From Gnetum montanum (taxonomy: Eukaryota; Streptophyta; Gnetopsida; Gnetales; Gnetaceae), in the NCBI GenBank assembly GCA_015680685.1, contig MNCI01000815.1:1-20054 (forward strand): a DNA stretch of 20,054 bases, written 5' to 3'. The notes under the pieces are model-generated. The model was not told the origin of the DNA. It saw nothing but the letters and a program-made list of their open reading frames with translations, and ran no database searches. Below are positions 1 to 8,520 of this stretch, piece by piece (within the stretch, counting starts at the first letter, position 1; every line of letters begins with the position of its first letter). Position numbers and translations under genes: made by a program.

Positions 1-174
1 ATTATCGTGCACATATGCGTAGCTAAATTCAAAATAGGGGAAAAACATAGATCAAAACTTGTAAAAGAAGAAAATAACAAGAAGGCATAGATAGAGACTG
101 AAACTTGTATCATTTAAACTAAAAATTAACATAACGTAATGAATGTCAGTAAACTTTGCAATGTATTGAATCCT

Positions 175-235
175 AGTTTAAAGCCATTTTAGGCTGTTTA
201 CATTAGTTTAAAGTCATGGTGGACTATTGCATCTA
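175..235. repeat. Two outlying AGTTTAAAGCCAT repeat units of element 1
   Basis: AGTTTAAAG begins at 175 and again at 205, 30 bases apart. Each is followed by a CAT-t/g-gGC/GAC-type tail. These match the core of the denser array at 339-455 and the array of element 2 at 14724-14955, so they are probably part of the same hypervariable repeat zone. Confidence 0.65.
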
Positions 236-338
236 TTGCTAAGGAAAGAAAGATTACTAGTTTTATGCCCTAGTGGGCCAAGAGCAATAACAATTTTAGA
301 AAACTTTTAAAAGGGACCAGCCATTTCTAACCATGGCT

Positions 339-455
339 AGTTTAACGTCATTGCGAACGTTTGCTGGCAGTTTAACATCGTATCGAACGATTGGTAGTTT
401 AACGTCATTCCAAACATTTGGTAGTTTAATGTCATTCCGAACATTTGGTAGTTTG
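339..455. repeat. 27-bp tandem repeat array downstream of the element 1 protease
   Basis: AGTTTAACGTCATTCCRAAC-type units begin at 339, 369, 396, 423 and 450, giving periods of 30, 27, 27 and 27. The multiple-of-three period keeps a minus-strand frame open across the array, giving a YQMFGMTLN-like peptide repeat. I regard that frame as a by-product of the period, not a gene. The array sits directly after a block (near 467-481, GTTGCTTCTTAATCC) that is also present in element 2 at 15246-15260. Confidence 0.85.
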
Positions 456-559
456 TTCTAGTTATTGAGTTGCTTCTTAATCCTTTGCAGCTTAACATGA
501 GGGGTTGGTCATGTGGGTATGATCTTATACTCACCTTCTCCTTCATCGATGATTTCAAA

Positions 560-1462
560 GGATAATTCAGACCAGGAGACATAAGTAGGAATGGCTCCTA
601 TGTTTGCGTTGTCTAGTGCTTTCTTAGTTTTAGTAGGATCACAAGTTAACGTTGGGTTCATATCTTAATGTATGTTCATAGTTTCTTTCTTAGGCTCAAC
701 AAACTCAATTTTTGACTCTTGATCTACTTTAGGGTGTGAGGAAGTGGGTGATACTATTGCATCCCCATGTATGATGATTTCACCACCCTTGTAAGGTAGG
801 TGGATCTCCTGATGGATTGGTGAGGATACAAACTTAAGTTGAACTAGCTAGGGATGTCCCAAAATTAGATTAAACCCTGGCATTTCATCAACCACTACGA
901 ATTTAGCTGATGTGGGGAATTGGTCCTCGGCTACGAAATCCAAGGTAACCATACCTTTCACACTAACACTGGAACCACTGAAGGATTTTAGGAAAGAAGT
1001 TGTTGTGGGCTGTATTTGTTCAGTAAGTCCCAGTTTTTTGATGATGGGAAAGGGTATTACGTTTGTCGTCGCTCCTTCATCAACATGCATCCTACATATC
1101 TTGAAATGACTGACCTGTATCATTATGAACATAGGGGTTGTGGTGACTTCTCCTATTTTCTCATCTAGCTTAATGTCCTTAGCACGAAACTCTAGGGATG
1201 TGGTCTTTGATTCCTGAGTTTGCAGGAAAAATACTGCATAAATAGATGGCTCATTTGTAGGGAGGTCCTCACTAACATGAATCGAAGTCATCATCTGCAC
1301 AAGAGCTTCTCGATGTACTGGTGAAGTCATTACTAGGTCATATAGACTTAAAGAAGTATTCTTTTGTTTCAAGGCTTTTGTGACCTGGGTCAACTTACTT
1401 GCTAGGTCTTTACCATTTGGGGTATCCTTGTCTATGGAGATTTGGTCCATTTGACCTAGCAT
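560..1462 (-). pseudogene. Retropepsin (aspartic protease) region of element 1
   Basis: An open stretch of 204 codons starts at 1462 and ends in a stop at 848-850. Residues about 37-52 (SLSLYDLVMTSPVHRE) form the segment that precedes the protease in Tat-like elements. Residues 128-134 read DEGATTN, corresponding to the catalytic D-T/S-G-A motif with the second residue changed to E. Residues 196-204 (GFNLILGHP) match the conserved LLGRPW end of the retropepsin fold, and the next codon, expected to be Trp, is TAG. Homology to element 2 continues past the stop (SSPIH, then GGEIIIHGD) to about 560, so the stop is a lesion inside a longer polyprotein. The enzyme would cleave the element's own Gag-Pro polyprotein. 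With this stop and the defective gag it is probably inactive. Confidence 0.82.
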
Positions 1463-1699
1463 TTGTATTTCTCATGGATAACTGAGGATGCTAGGTTCGG
1501 GACACAACCCATGACATCATCCTTGTTTTGATGACTCATACTAGGCTCATTAATGGATGGACCCATAGGAACAGCGTTTAGTGGTGTAGGTTTTTATGGT
1601 CCTAATTTGTGCTAATGGTTTTCTCTTTCCAAGCACTCTCTTGTTAGTCTATTGGCAAGAAGTTCTCGCAGAGGTCATGGAGCAAGAGAGGTGGGTTGT

Positions 1700-4131
1700 G
1701 TGTCAAGATGTTTCGGCATCTGGATCACAAAGGGAATGGGTCAGTTTTCAGATGGTGTGGTTGTTGTTGCAACGGAAGGAGGTACACGGATAACGAATGG
1801 TTTTTGTGGTGTAGGGGATGTGTGTATGATGAAAGGGGTTTGAAGAGATGTTAGAGTGGGTGTGTTTTCTGAAGGCTTGAGAATCATGAAAGGTTTTCAT
1901 GGGACGTCTTGTCTGTTCTCCACATGGATAGTATTAATCACATATGGTGCATCATTGGTGTTGAGATCATCCTTGTAGACTCCCATGGGTTGGTTTTGGG
2001 GTCTTACTGGGTTTGCCTTATGGAATACTACTTCACCCCTATCAATCATGGATTGTATATCTTGTTTCAAGGTGAAACAATAATCAGTCCCATGACCACA
2101 CTGTTGGTGATATTTACAAAACCTATCCAAGCTAAAGCCTCTTGGAATGGGGGGTTCATTGGTTGTTTCCAAGGCTGGGTTCTTGGCCAACTCACAGAAT
2201 TGATCATGCTTTTGAGATGCTACAGGAGACATTTGTTTATGTTGATTAAGCAATTGTGAAGGATTCATAAGCAAGGATGTATACTGGGCTAGATCTTTTC
2301 TTTCGAATATACAGGCATGACCCATGTTGGTGTTTCTATTTGAGGAAGTTTTGGGTGTAGGCATAGGTGTGTTTCTTTCATAGCTATTTGGGACAGTAGG
2401 TTTTTTTTCCTTTTGTCCTAGATGGTTAGGTTGGGTTGTCTCAGCCACTGCCGCTACCATTGTTTTGGATTTATCTTTCTTCATATGTTGGCTCCTAAAG
2501 GTCGAGTAGGCTGGTTCATTACTTGTTTGTGTCACCTCTTCTATATCTTTAATTTTCACAAATGCTTGGCTCAATGTGTGGGCTTTCAAATAGTAAAGCT
2601 TTGACTTAATAAAGTCATTCATGGCCACCTTAAGGATGGTAAGAAGATATGTTTCAGGGATGGACTTGTGAAGTTCATTCAAGGCTGCACTCCACCTTTG
2701 GATAAATTTTTATGCTAGTTCTAATGACGCTTATTTAATTTGAATCAAGCTATCCAATGTAGCTTTAGGTTTCAGGTTGTACTCGAAACAGGTGACAAAC
2801 TAGTGCAACAAGTCCTCTAGAGAAGATATGGAGCTACGGCGTAAAGCTCAGTACCAGTTTAAGGCTTTTCCCATTAAGGACATAGAAAACACACGCAGAA
2901 TTACTTGAGGCCATGGTTGAAGCAATAGACATTCTATTCAAAATGTTACTAGGTGAGTGTTTGGATCTCCCTCTCCATTGTACTTGGTTAGCTGGGGTAA
3001 CGAGACTTCTTTTGGCAAGGTTAATGGTGGAACTGAGGGGTGAATTGGATCATCTTAATAGAAGTCCAGTACCTTGACTTCCTCAGTGTTTATAGTTTTA
3101 AGGCACTTTAATTCTTCTGCTAATGAGTGCATCATTTTCTTCACGTCTGCCCACTCTTGGGTAGTAGGTAGACCGACAGGTTGAGTTGGTGATGGTTGAT
3201 AATGACTTGATTGTTGCATCGTTTGTAGAAAGAGAGATTGTTGGACTGTCATTTTCTATGGTGTGACAACATTTGGGCTTGAGACTACAGGGTGTGGTGC
3301 ACTGTAGAAAGTAGATAGGTTTTTTTGAATAGCTGGTGGAACCCACTGCCCAGTCATAGGTTGTGAAGTGATCAGTGATGCTTGTTGGATTTGCACTTGA
3401 GGTATGTAATGGATGGACGTGGAAGCTGGTATGATCGATGGCATCCCAATCACTTGAGGTCGAAAGGTCTATCTTGCATTAATTTTGGGAGGAGGTTGTT
3501 GGGTTTGTATTTGTAGAGGTATGATGGAAGTGGATGTGTTGGATTGAACATTGAACTTGGAGAAGATGGGAATGGGAGTGGGTACTTCATGTAGAGAAGC
3601 TAGTGGTGGAAGTATAGTCTCTTCTAGAAAAGGTTGGAACAACATGTTTGTATGGGCATGGGGACTGATGGTATGGTACGAATCCCCATGTTTAGATTGG
3701 GCTGTGAAGTCATCTTCCTCATCTCCACCCTGAGGTTCTATTGGAGGTAGTTGTACGGCTTGACTTCTTGCCATGAGAATTTAAGATATGAGTTTATGAT
3801 GGTGTTCAGACAACAGGATTATATCAAATGCTGAAGGGATGAACTCACAACCTCCTTTTTGGATAAGTTCATAGTCTTGCTTTGCTTCCCTCTCTACACG
3901 ATCGATAGGTAAGTTGGCTTGGATCTTGACACAAATGAAGTTATACTATTCGGGTGTCAGGGTTGCATAGGTAGGATCTTTGCCCTGTAGCCTAAGTGGC
4001 TAGCATGTAGGACCTTGGGGATTTATCTATTCAATAATGATTATAGGTTTCGTAGTAGTCACAGGGTTCAAGGTTTTAGCCCCAAAGTTAGAGATCAGCA
4101 GTGTTACTATGTTAATTTGGAAGGATTCCAT
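1700..4131 (-). pseudogene. Gag (capsid-nucleocapsid) pseudogene of element 1
   Basis: I place the start at the ATG at 4129-4131 because the translation from there matches element 2 (ATG at 18960-18962). First comes an N-terminal domain (about 3788-3996) with YNFICVKIQANLPID and EFIPSAFDIILLSE. Next is an acidic segment (EEDDFTAQSKH near 3710), then a Pro/Gln-rich stretch. The capsid-like Retrotrans_gag region (about 2640-3010) includes LTKYNGEGDP, GKALNWY and FIQRW. The nucleocapsid-like CKYHQQCGHGTDYC motif at about 2075-2118 is a CX2HX4HX4C knuckle, followed by NPVRPQ and YVINTI. Last comes a linker with four PF-x-I-type repeats (about 1700-1896). Stops in one frame (for example at 2731-2733 and 2800-2802) break it into pieces. 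In a live element Gag would assemble cytoplasmic particles around the RNA. Confidence 0.8.
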
Positions 4132-4194
4132 AGTGAGTGTGAGTAAACTGGGCTAAATGAGTTGAACGTGAGGACATGCAGCATGACTAACAGT

Positions 4195-4355
4195 GTGAGT
4201 AGTTGTAGCGTGGGCAACTACAACATGATCGATAGTGTTAGTAGCTATAGCATGAGCAACTGCAGCGTGACTGACAATGTGAGTAGCTATAGTGTGAGCA
4301 ACTGCAACATGACTGACAGTGTGAGTAGTTGCAGCGTGAGCAACTACAGCATGAG
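4195..4355. repeat. 42-bp tandem repeats in the element 1 leader
   Basis: Units starting GTGAGTAG or GTTAGTAG begin at 4195, 4237, 4279 and 4321, exactly 42 bases apart, with the last unit partial. They lie between the PBS-like block and the gag start, in the leader of the minus-strand transcript. Because 42 is a multiple of three, both strands are open here; the minus strand reads HTVSHVAVAHTIAT-like 14-residue repeats. I see no sign that either frame is translated. The element 2 leader carries different tandem repeats at the equivalent place. Confidence 0.9.
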
Positions 4356-4495
4356 GTATGGGGGGCGGGAAGGATGGGTAAGTCAAGCTATCATATGTAA
4401 GCTAGCTAGATAAGCTAGGCTTTAGTTTCAGCACTTAGTTTGTGTAGTGGTTGGACAGGTAGCGTGATCAACATTTTGACAACAAACAAGTCAGG

Positions 4496-4512
4496 CCCTC
4501 CTTCTAGGGCCA
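4496..4512 (-). other. Primer-binding-site-like block of element 1
   Basis: The minus strand reads TGGCCCTAGAAGGAGGG. It starts with the TGG that pairs with a tRNA CCA end, and lies six bases inside the inferred LTR edge (TGTACTG on the plus strand at 4519). Element 2 has the same 17-mer with one difference at 19497-19513. I could not assign the tRNA with confidence. Confidence 0.65.
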
Positions 4513-4852
4513 ATTTACTGTACTGACCTAAATCGTTGGTGTAAGGCTGGAAGGAAAAAAACACCAAAAGATCATTGGATAGACACAACTAACCTTTCCT
4601 TCTCCTGAGGGCAAGTTGGAAAAGAATACAATGGTAGAGTACCTTGGATGATCTACACATAAATCAACCAAGGACTTCCCTAAGCATAAACTATCGTCTA
4701 CGCAAGGGTTATCATAACTAATGTTTGAAACGTAAACAATGTGCACGAAATGTAAACAGAAACGTATGTAGAACTGGTATTGCAAATAGAATGTAAACTA
4801 AATGTAAAATAGAGTAAATAATATAATGGCTAGCAAAATGAACTGTACTATT

Positions 4853-4883
4853 GTTGGTGATCGTTTGGGACGCGACCACCAAC
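4853..4883. other. Hairpin in the R/U5 part of the element 1 LTR
   Basis: GTTGGTGATCG (4853-4863) pairs with CGCGACCACCAAC (4871-4883), giving eleven positions with one mismatch around a nine-base loop (4864-4872). It would be in the 5' end of the genomic RNA, where retroelement leaders often fold. Its function is unknown. Confidence 0.5.
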
Positions 4884-6069
4884 GAGTGTCCTCGAATAGG
4901 ATTTAGGTGCTTGCTGGTCTCTGGAAACACCAAGGCCCAGATACCTCCAAATAGACTCAGTAGTTAATGTGAGTATGTGTGTGTGCTATTGCGGTGTGTA
5001 GTTATGAAAAATGAAATGATTGCATTGTGTGTAAACTACAAATGACTTATCTTAAAGAGATTCAGCAACTTTGCCAAGTACTATGAGTTGTTGAGAGTTT
5101 CTATTTTGTTCAATTACCTAGTCTACGCGGTCCTTATAATACCTACTTGTAACAAATAAAATTTTTCAAAAACATTTGAGCACAACTCTGCGAATCTACT
5201 TCTAATTTTCCCTAAAGAAAGAGATAGTTCCACAAGAAAACTAGAAATAGAGCAAGATTCAATGGAAATAGATAGAAAAGAAAGAATATTTGTGTTAAGA
5301 CCTCAAATATTTAAACAAGGTAAAATGATATGAGTAAACACTTCGCAATAAATCTATCCCAAATTCATATCTACAAATTGTTCAAACTTCCAAGGCTCAA
5401 ATAAGTAATTTCTTCAAGACAATCCTACTATGCTACCAAAAAATTGCTGTGTAAACTATCACGTACGAGATTCCATTTTGGCTAGATAATGGATGTCAAC
5501 AATTGCATTCAATAGAACCTTCAAAATACTTGACAATTTCTAATTGAAATAGCACGGAGATTCACTTTAAAGATAAAAAAAGCTATTCTGGTCCCATCAA
5601 AATACCAAATATTTTCTGAACCCTCTTGACTATTGAATCATTCAACGGCTTGACTACAAGCAAAGGCTCTCTTACAACGATCTCAATAGCAGTTCTTATA
5701 CGTTGCACAATAATCAAATTTACTACTAAAATTCTCTTAAGGCTTTCAAACACAAGTGCTTCTATGGCAAAATTTTAATAGAAATTTTCAATCGTACAAC
5801 ACGAACAATAAGAGTGATCTAAAAATCCCAAAATTACTTGCCAGTGATGATACTATCTAAACCACTAGCTAAATAATTTAAACAAAATAAAAATAAAACA
5901 TAACTCATAGGACTATGACAAAGAGGCTGAAATATTTTCTTTAGTAAGCCATCTTACAAGCAATCTTTCACAATTTCTTCTTTATAATGCTCTTCTCCCA
6001 AGACTCAAAGTGTGTCTCCAAGTGAGAGCCCAAGTGTGATGTATTGTTCCCTTCTTCTTACCCCTGAAG

Positions 6070-6082
6070 CCTTTTTATAAGG
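6070..6082 (-). promoter_or_regulatory. LTR TATA box
   Basis: The minus strand reads CCTTATAAAAAGG, a strong TATA element. Downstream, at roughly 6040-6048, is the expected start zone, followed by a pyrimidine/purine mixed leader with no early long ORF. Its position between tandem U3 repeats and a long untranslated stretch is the usual U3/R layout. Confidence 0.7.
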
Positions 6083-6130
6083 TTCAAAAGGTAGGTAGGT
6101 AAGTTACAAAATATCTTGGGTGGTTATAAC

Positions 6131-6355
6131 CACCATACAGATAAAAAAGTTACGGGTGACAAGTGTCTTCATTTAGTTGCCAAGTGTCCTCATTTAATTG
6201 CCAAGTGGTCACCATGGAGATAAAAAGGTTGCAGTTGACAAGCGTCCCATGCAATTGACAAGTGGCCCTTCAGTCGCCAAGTGGTCACCGTGGAGATAAA
6301 AAGGTTATAGTTGACAAGTGGCCTTTTTAATTGCTAAGTGTCTTCATGGTAATCA
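6131..6355. repeat. 76-79-bp tandem repeats in LTR U3
   Basis: CACCATACAGATAAAAA begins at 6131, CACCATGGAGATAAAAAGG at 6210 and CACCGTGGAGATAAAAAGG at 6286, with periods of 79 and 76, followed by a partial unit near 6340. Each unit also contains two copies of a shorter word, TTGCCAAGTG or TTGACAAGTG. Tandem repeats just upstream of an LTR TATA box commonly act as enhancers; that role is inferred here. Confidence 0.85.
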
Positions 6356-6463
6356 AAATTAAAATTAGTTACAAATATCATAGTTGTAACTACCATATGA
6401 AGTTACAACTTCCATATGAATAAAAGGGATAATAGCCAAATGTCCCATTTTTCTTAAACCACA

Positions 6464-6485
6464 ATATATATATATATATATATAT
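6464..6485. repeat. (AT)11 microsatellite
   Basis: Uninterrupted alternating AT, directly after ACCACA, which may be the outer LTR edge. Confidence 0.95.
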
Positions 6486-7129
6486 TTAACTATGAAAAAC
6501 CATCATCAGAAACCTTGCCACAAAATCTAGTTAAGAGACAAGGGTGTGCAGAACCAAGTAACAGCTCCAAGTTCCAGACCATGCAGTCAATATTTATCAT
6601 TATTGATGCAGCCTTATAGAAATTAACATCTGCTAACTCCTCCAACTATTGTACATAACTCGGAACAGTTTCAACCCTCAGGATGCTAGTTGTGGTGGTG
6701 AAACCCAATGACAAAGTTGAAGACGATATTATTATATTGATATTCTAAATCTCCAATAATGCACTGTAACAGCAACCCATGCAACACTTAGGTCTTGAGC
6801 TTTTGTGTGTCTAAAAATTAGTCGGTGGCACCAGTAGCCATGGAACTGTTCCTCCACAGACCAAAAACAACAACCGATTCCAAATAGGGAGGCCCAAGTT
6901 GGATGTCAAAGCTCTACAACTTTTCTAGCCTTTGCATTCCTTTTCATTTTAGATGTTTATCTGCGTGTTGTTTTGTGGCTTGCATCAATTGGAGCCACAG
7001 AAATGCTATAAGCCTTTAACAACAACAATGTTGCAAGGCCGTTTCAGGTCCTCAATCAAGGATAGGGCTTTCAAATTGTGATAGCTCTCAACCCAAATTC
7101 AGCTTTGGCAGTAGCATCTTCATGATCAC
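6486..7129. other. Unassigned region upstream of the TPR fragment
   Basis: No ORF with a recognisable domain on either strand. Near 7083-7125 a short plus-strand frame reads IALNPNSALAVASS, which is vaguely TPR-like and then stops. Since a TPR fragment follows, this might be decayed flanking exon or intron sequence of the same gene, but the similarity is too short to claim. Confidence 0.3.
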
Positions 7130-7340
7130 ATGCATTTTTCTCCCAATGCTGAGCTGAATAAGGAGTGGAATCATCAACTTTCGGTAGCCAAGGACATAAA
7201 AGATGATGCGCTATTATCACTTGCACACCAAGAGTACCAAGATAGAAATTTCAACAGAGCATTAGAACATTGCAATGTTGTATATGACAAGAACCCATGG
7301 TGGACTGATAATCTTCTTCTCTTAGGACTGCGAATGTTAG
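7130..7340 (+). pseudogene. TPR fragment resembling plant O-GlcNAc transferase SECRET AGENT (SEC)
   Basis: The frame starting at the ATG at 7130 contains, at residues 25-66 (nucleotides 7202-7327), LLSLAHQEYQ, RALEHCNVVYDKNP and TDNLLLLG. This matches the first TPR segment of plant SEC proteins, where I recall LALAHQxY...QALEHSNxVYxRNPLRTDNLLLIG. SEC adds O-GlcNAc (or, for its paralogue SPINDLY, O-fucose) to nuclear and cytosolic proteins. Only about 42 residues of a roughly 980-residue family are present. After LLLLG the expected AIYYQL is missing. A donor-like GTGTAAGT begins at 7341 and a T-rich tract ending TTTTGCAG lies at 7440-7451, so a 111-base intron is possible, but the sequence after it is not SEC-like. 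Most likely it is a captured or abandoned exon. A real gene with very long introns running out of the window is less likely but not excluded. Confidence 0.65.
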
Positions 7341-7451
7341 GTGTAAGTGTAGATGCAATTTCAGCTACCCTTCTGGTGGCCATGGCACATAAACATGCAA
7401 CTCAGAAATCTGAATTGGTCTACTGCAATTTTTCATTCATTTTTTTTGCAG

Positions 7452-8149
7452 ATGCAGGTTTCTGGCCATTTCTGTGCAGAAGAGAAGAACATCAAAGAAT
7501 TCCTCCAGAAACACGTCACACTTTTTTTTTACGTCGCTGCAGTGTCCATCTCAAAATGTCGTGAAGACCATGGTGAACCTCATAATGTGAGTACTATTAA
7601 TGTCTTTATGGCTGCGAAATTAGGTTGGGCTTTGGGGGGCTCACCTCAGTCATAGCATTCCCCTTTTATGAACCCCTTCTCCAAGACAACAACCCTGGGG
7701 CAATGTCAGGTCAAATCTCGATCCAAAACTCTTCGGGACTACACAGTTACATAGGTCGGTGTAGAAAAAAATACGCAGTTCCAGACGGATCAAAATCCAA
7801 GGCCATTTTACTGAATGGATTATCCCAAATCCGCATCTCTATGAAGCAGCACCTCATCATAAAAAACCTACCACCACTGTGCGTTCAAAGGCCAGCTCCT
7901 AGCTGAAAAATTGGCTTCCTTTTCCTACTGCTTTTGGCAATGGCTCTGTCGAAGTCACAGGTATCAGCATCGGCATTGGCTCTAGCTCAATCTAGCTAGG
8001 AGAGGCCACGTGATTTCTTGTCATCTACCTGGTGCCCTTTCTTTTTGCCACAGATGACTCCATCTTTTCAACTGTAATTATTGTGGAGAAATATGATCCA
8101 GGAAGTAGGAAGATATTTATCTAAATTAAGTTTTGAATGTCGATCATCT
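7452..8149. other. Unassigned region between TPR and PPR fragments
   Basis: Several plus-strand frames of 90-100 codons exist (for example 7353-7655 and 7625-7906), but none shows a motif I recognise. Base composition is slightly richer in GC than the retroelement DNA around it, and the stretch right after the acceptor-like site (7452-7500) is open in two frames. It could be non-coding gene sequence brought in with the TPR fragment. Nothing further can be supported. Confidence 0.3.
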
Positions 8150-8508
8150 ACGATTGTAGACATCCCTGCCCAACCCAGAAGCTCATAAAAATATAGCATT
8201 AATTTTCGTACAGTATACCAAATGTTTATCAATGGCCTCAAAATAAGTCTTTCCCTTATCCACCAATCCCAATCTTACATAGGTAGAGAGGGAAGCCCAA
8301 GAAAATTATTGTCTTCATCTACCCATTAGCAAAAATGGCCTCTTCAAGCTTCCCATTAAAGGTAGCTGCAGCAATCATGAAATTCCACCAACCACCATCT
8401 TTCTCCGCCATCTTCTCAAACACATGGTGTGCATCCTTCAAACATTTTCCATAGAGTTCAATGAGTTTGTTGTTCATCAAAACATCAACCTTGAATTCAC
8501 TGTTAACG
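8150..8508 (-). pseudogene. Pentatricopeptide repeat (PPR) protein fragment
   Basis: Reading the minus strand from about 8508, one frame gives VDVLMNNKLIELYGKC, DAHHVFEKMAEKD, WWNFMIAA and NGKLEEA, then a TAG stop. In other frames come GLVDKGKTYFEAIDKHLVY and, near 8158-8184, ELLGWAGMS. These match in order the classic plant PPR series: NALIDMYGKC, DAxxVFDxMPERD, SWNxMIAxYAxNGxxEEA, GLVDEGxxYFxSM and DLLGRAG, the last lying close to the E-motif region of PLS-class proteins. PPR proteins bind organellar RNA for editing, splicing or stability. Here only about 120 residues remain, with a stop and at least one frame change, so it is a pseudogene fragment. It abuts a reverse transcriptase fragment on the same strand at about 8508-8521. 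Confidence 0.75.
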
Positions 8509-8520
8509 ATCTGATTACTT

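Larger units (their letters stand above)
1..6463 (-). mobile_element. Element 1: decayed Ty3/gypsy (Tat-like) LTR retrotransposon, 3' end outside window
   Basis: On the minus strand the order is LTR (about 4519-6463), PBS-like block, leader, gag, retropepsin, short-repeat array, then the window edge. The gag CX2HX4HX4C knuckle, the sequence SLYDLVMTSPVHREAL ahead of the protease, and the LILGHP end of the protease are typical of plant Tat-group Ty3/gypsy elements, as known for the group. At least a dozen in-frame stops show that it is dead. No reverse transcriptase is seen before position 1; it may lie outside the window or be absent. The outer LTR edge at 6463 is a guess from an ACCACA ending just before an AT microsatellite. 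No target-site duplication could be checked. Confidence 0.8.
4519..6463 (-). mobile_element. 5' LTR of element 1 (outer edge approximate)
   Basis: The inner edge is placed at TGTACTG next to the PBS-like block. The region lacks coding potential and holds, in transcriptional order on the minus strand, U3 tandem repeats (6131-6355), a TATA box (6070-6082), and then about 1.5 kb of R/U5-like sequence containing a hairpin (4853-4883). Part of the U5-proximal segment (TTGCAAATAGAATG near 4778) resembles the element 2 LTR near 19860 (ATGCAAATAGAATG), supporting a family relationship. The outer edge is uncertain. The second LTR is not in the window, so LTR divergence and age cannot be measured. Confidence 0.65.

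Noticed and set aside
1596-1843. Plus-strand ORFs over the gag/pro region
   Set aside because: They are antisense shadows of the minus-strand polyprotein, which has recognisable domains.
2731-2802. Stop-codon recoding or an alternative genetic code in gag
   Set aside because: All three stop codons occur at sites with different expected residues, together with frameshifts, so plain decay is enough.
2861-2880. Similarity of CAGTTTAAGGCTTTTCC in gag (and 17731 in element 2) to the AGTTTAAGGCCAT array
   Set aside because: Here the bases encode the gag motif GKALNWY. A 12-base match to a short AT-rich core is compatible with chance, so I do not claim the array came from gag.
4153-4413. Open frames of 77-83 codons on both strands over the 42-bp repeats
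   Set aside because: The period is a multiple of three, so all units stay open by arithmetic. The encoded peptide is low complexity.
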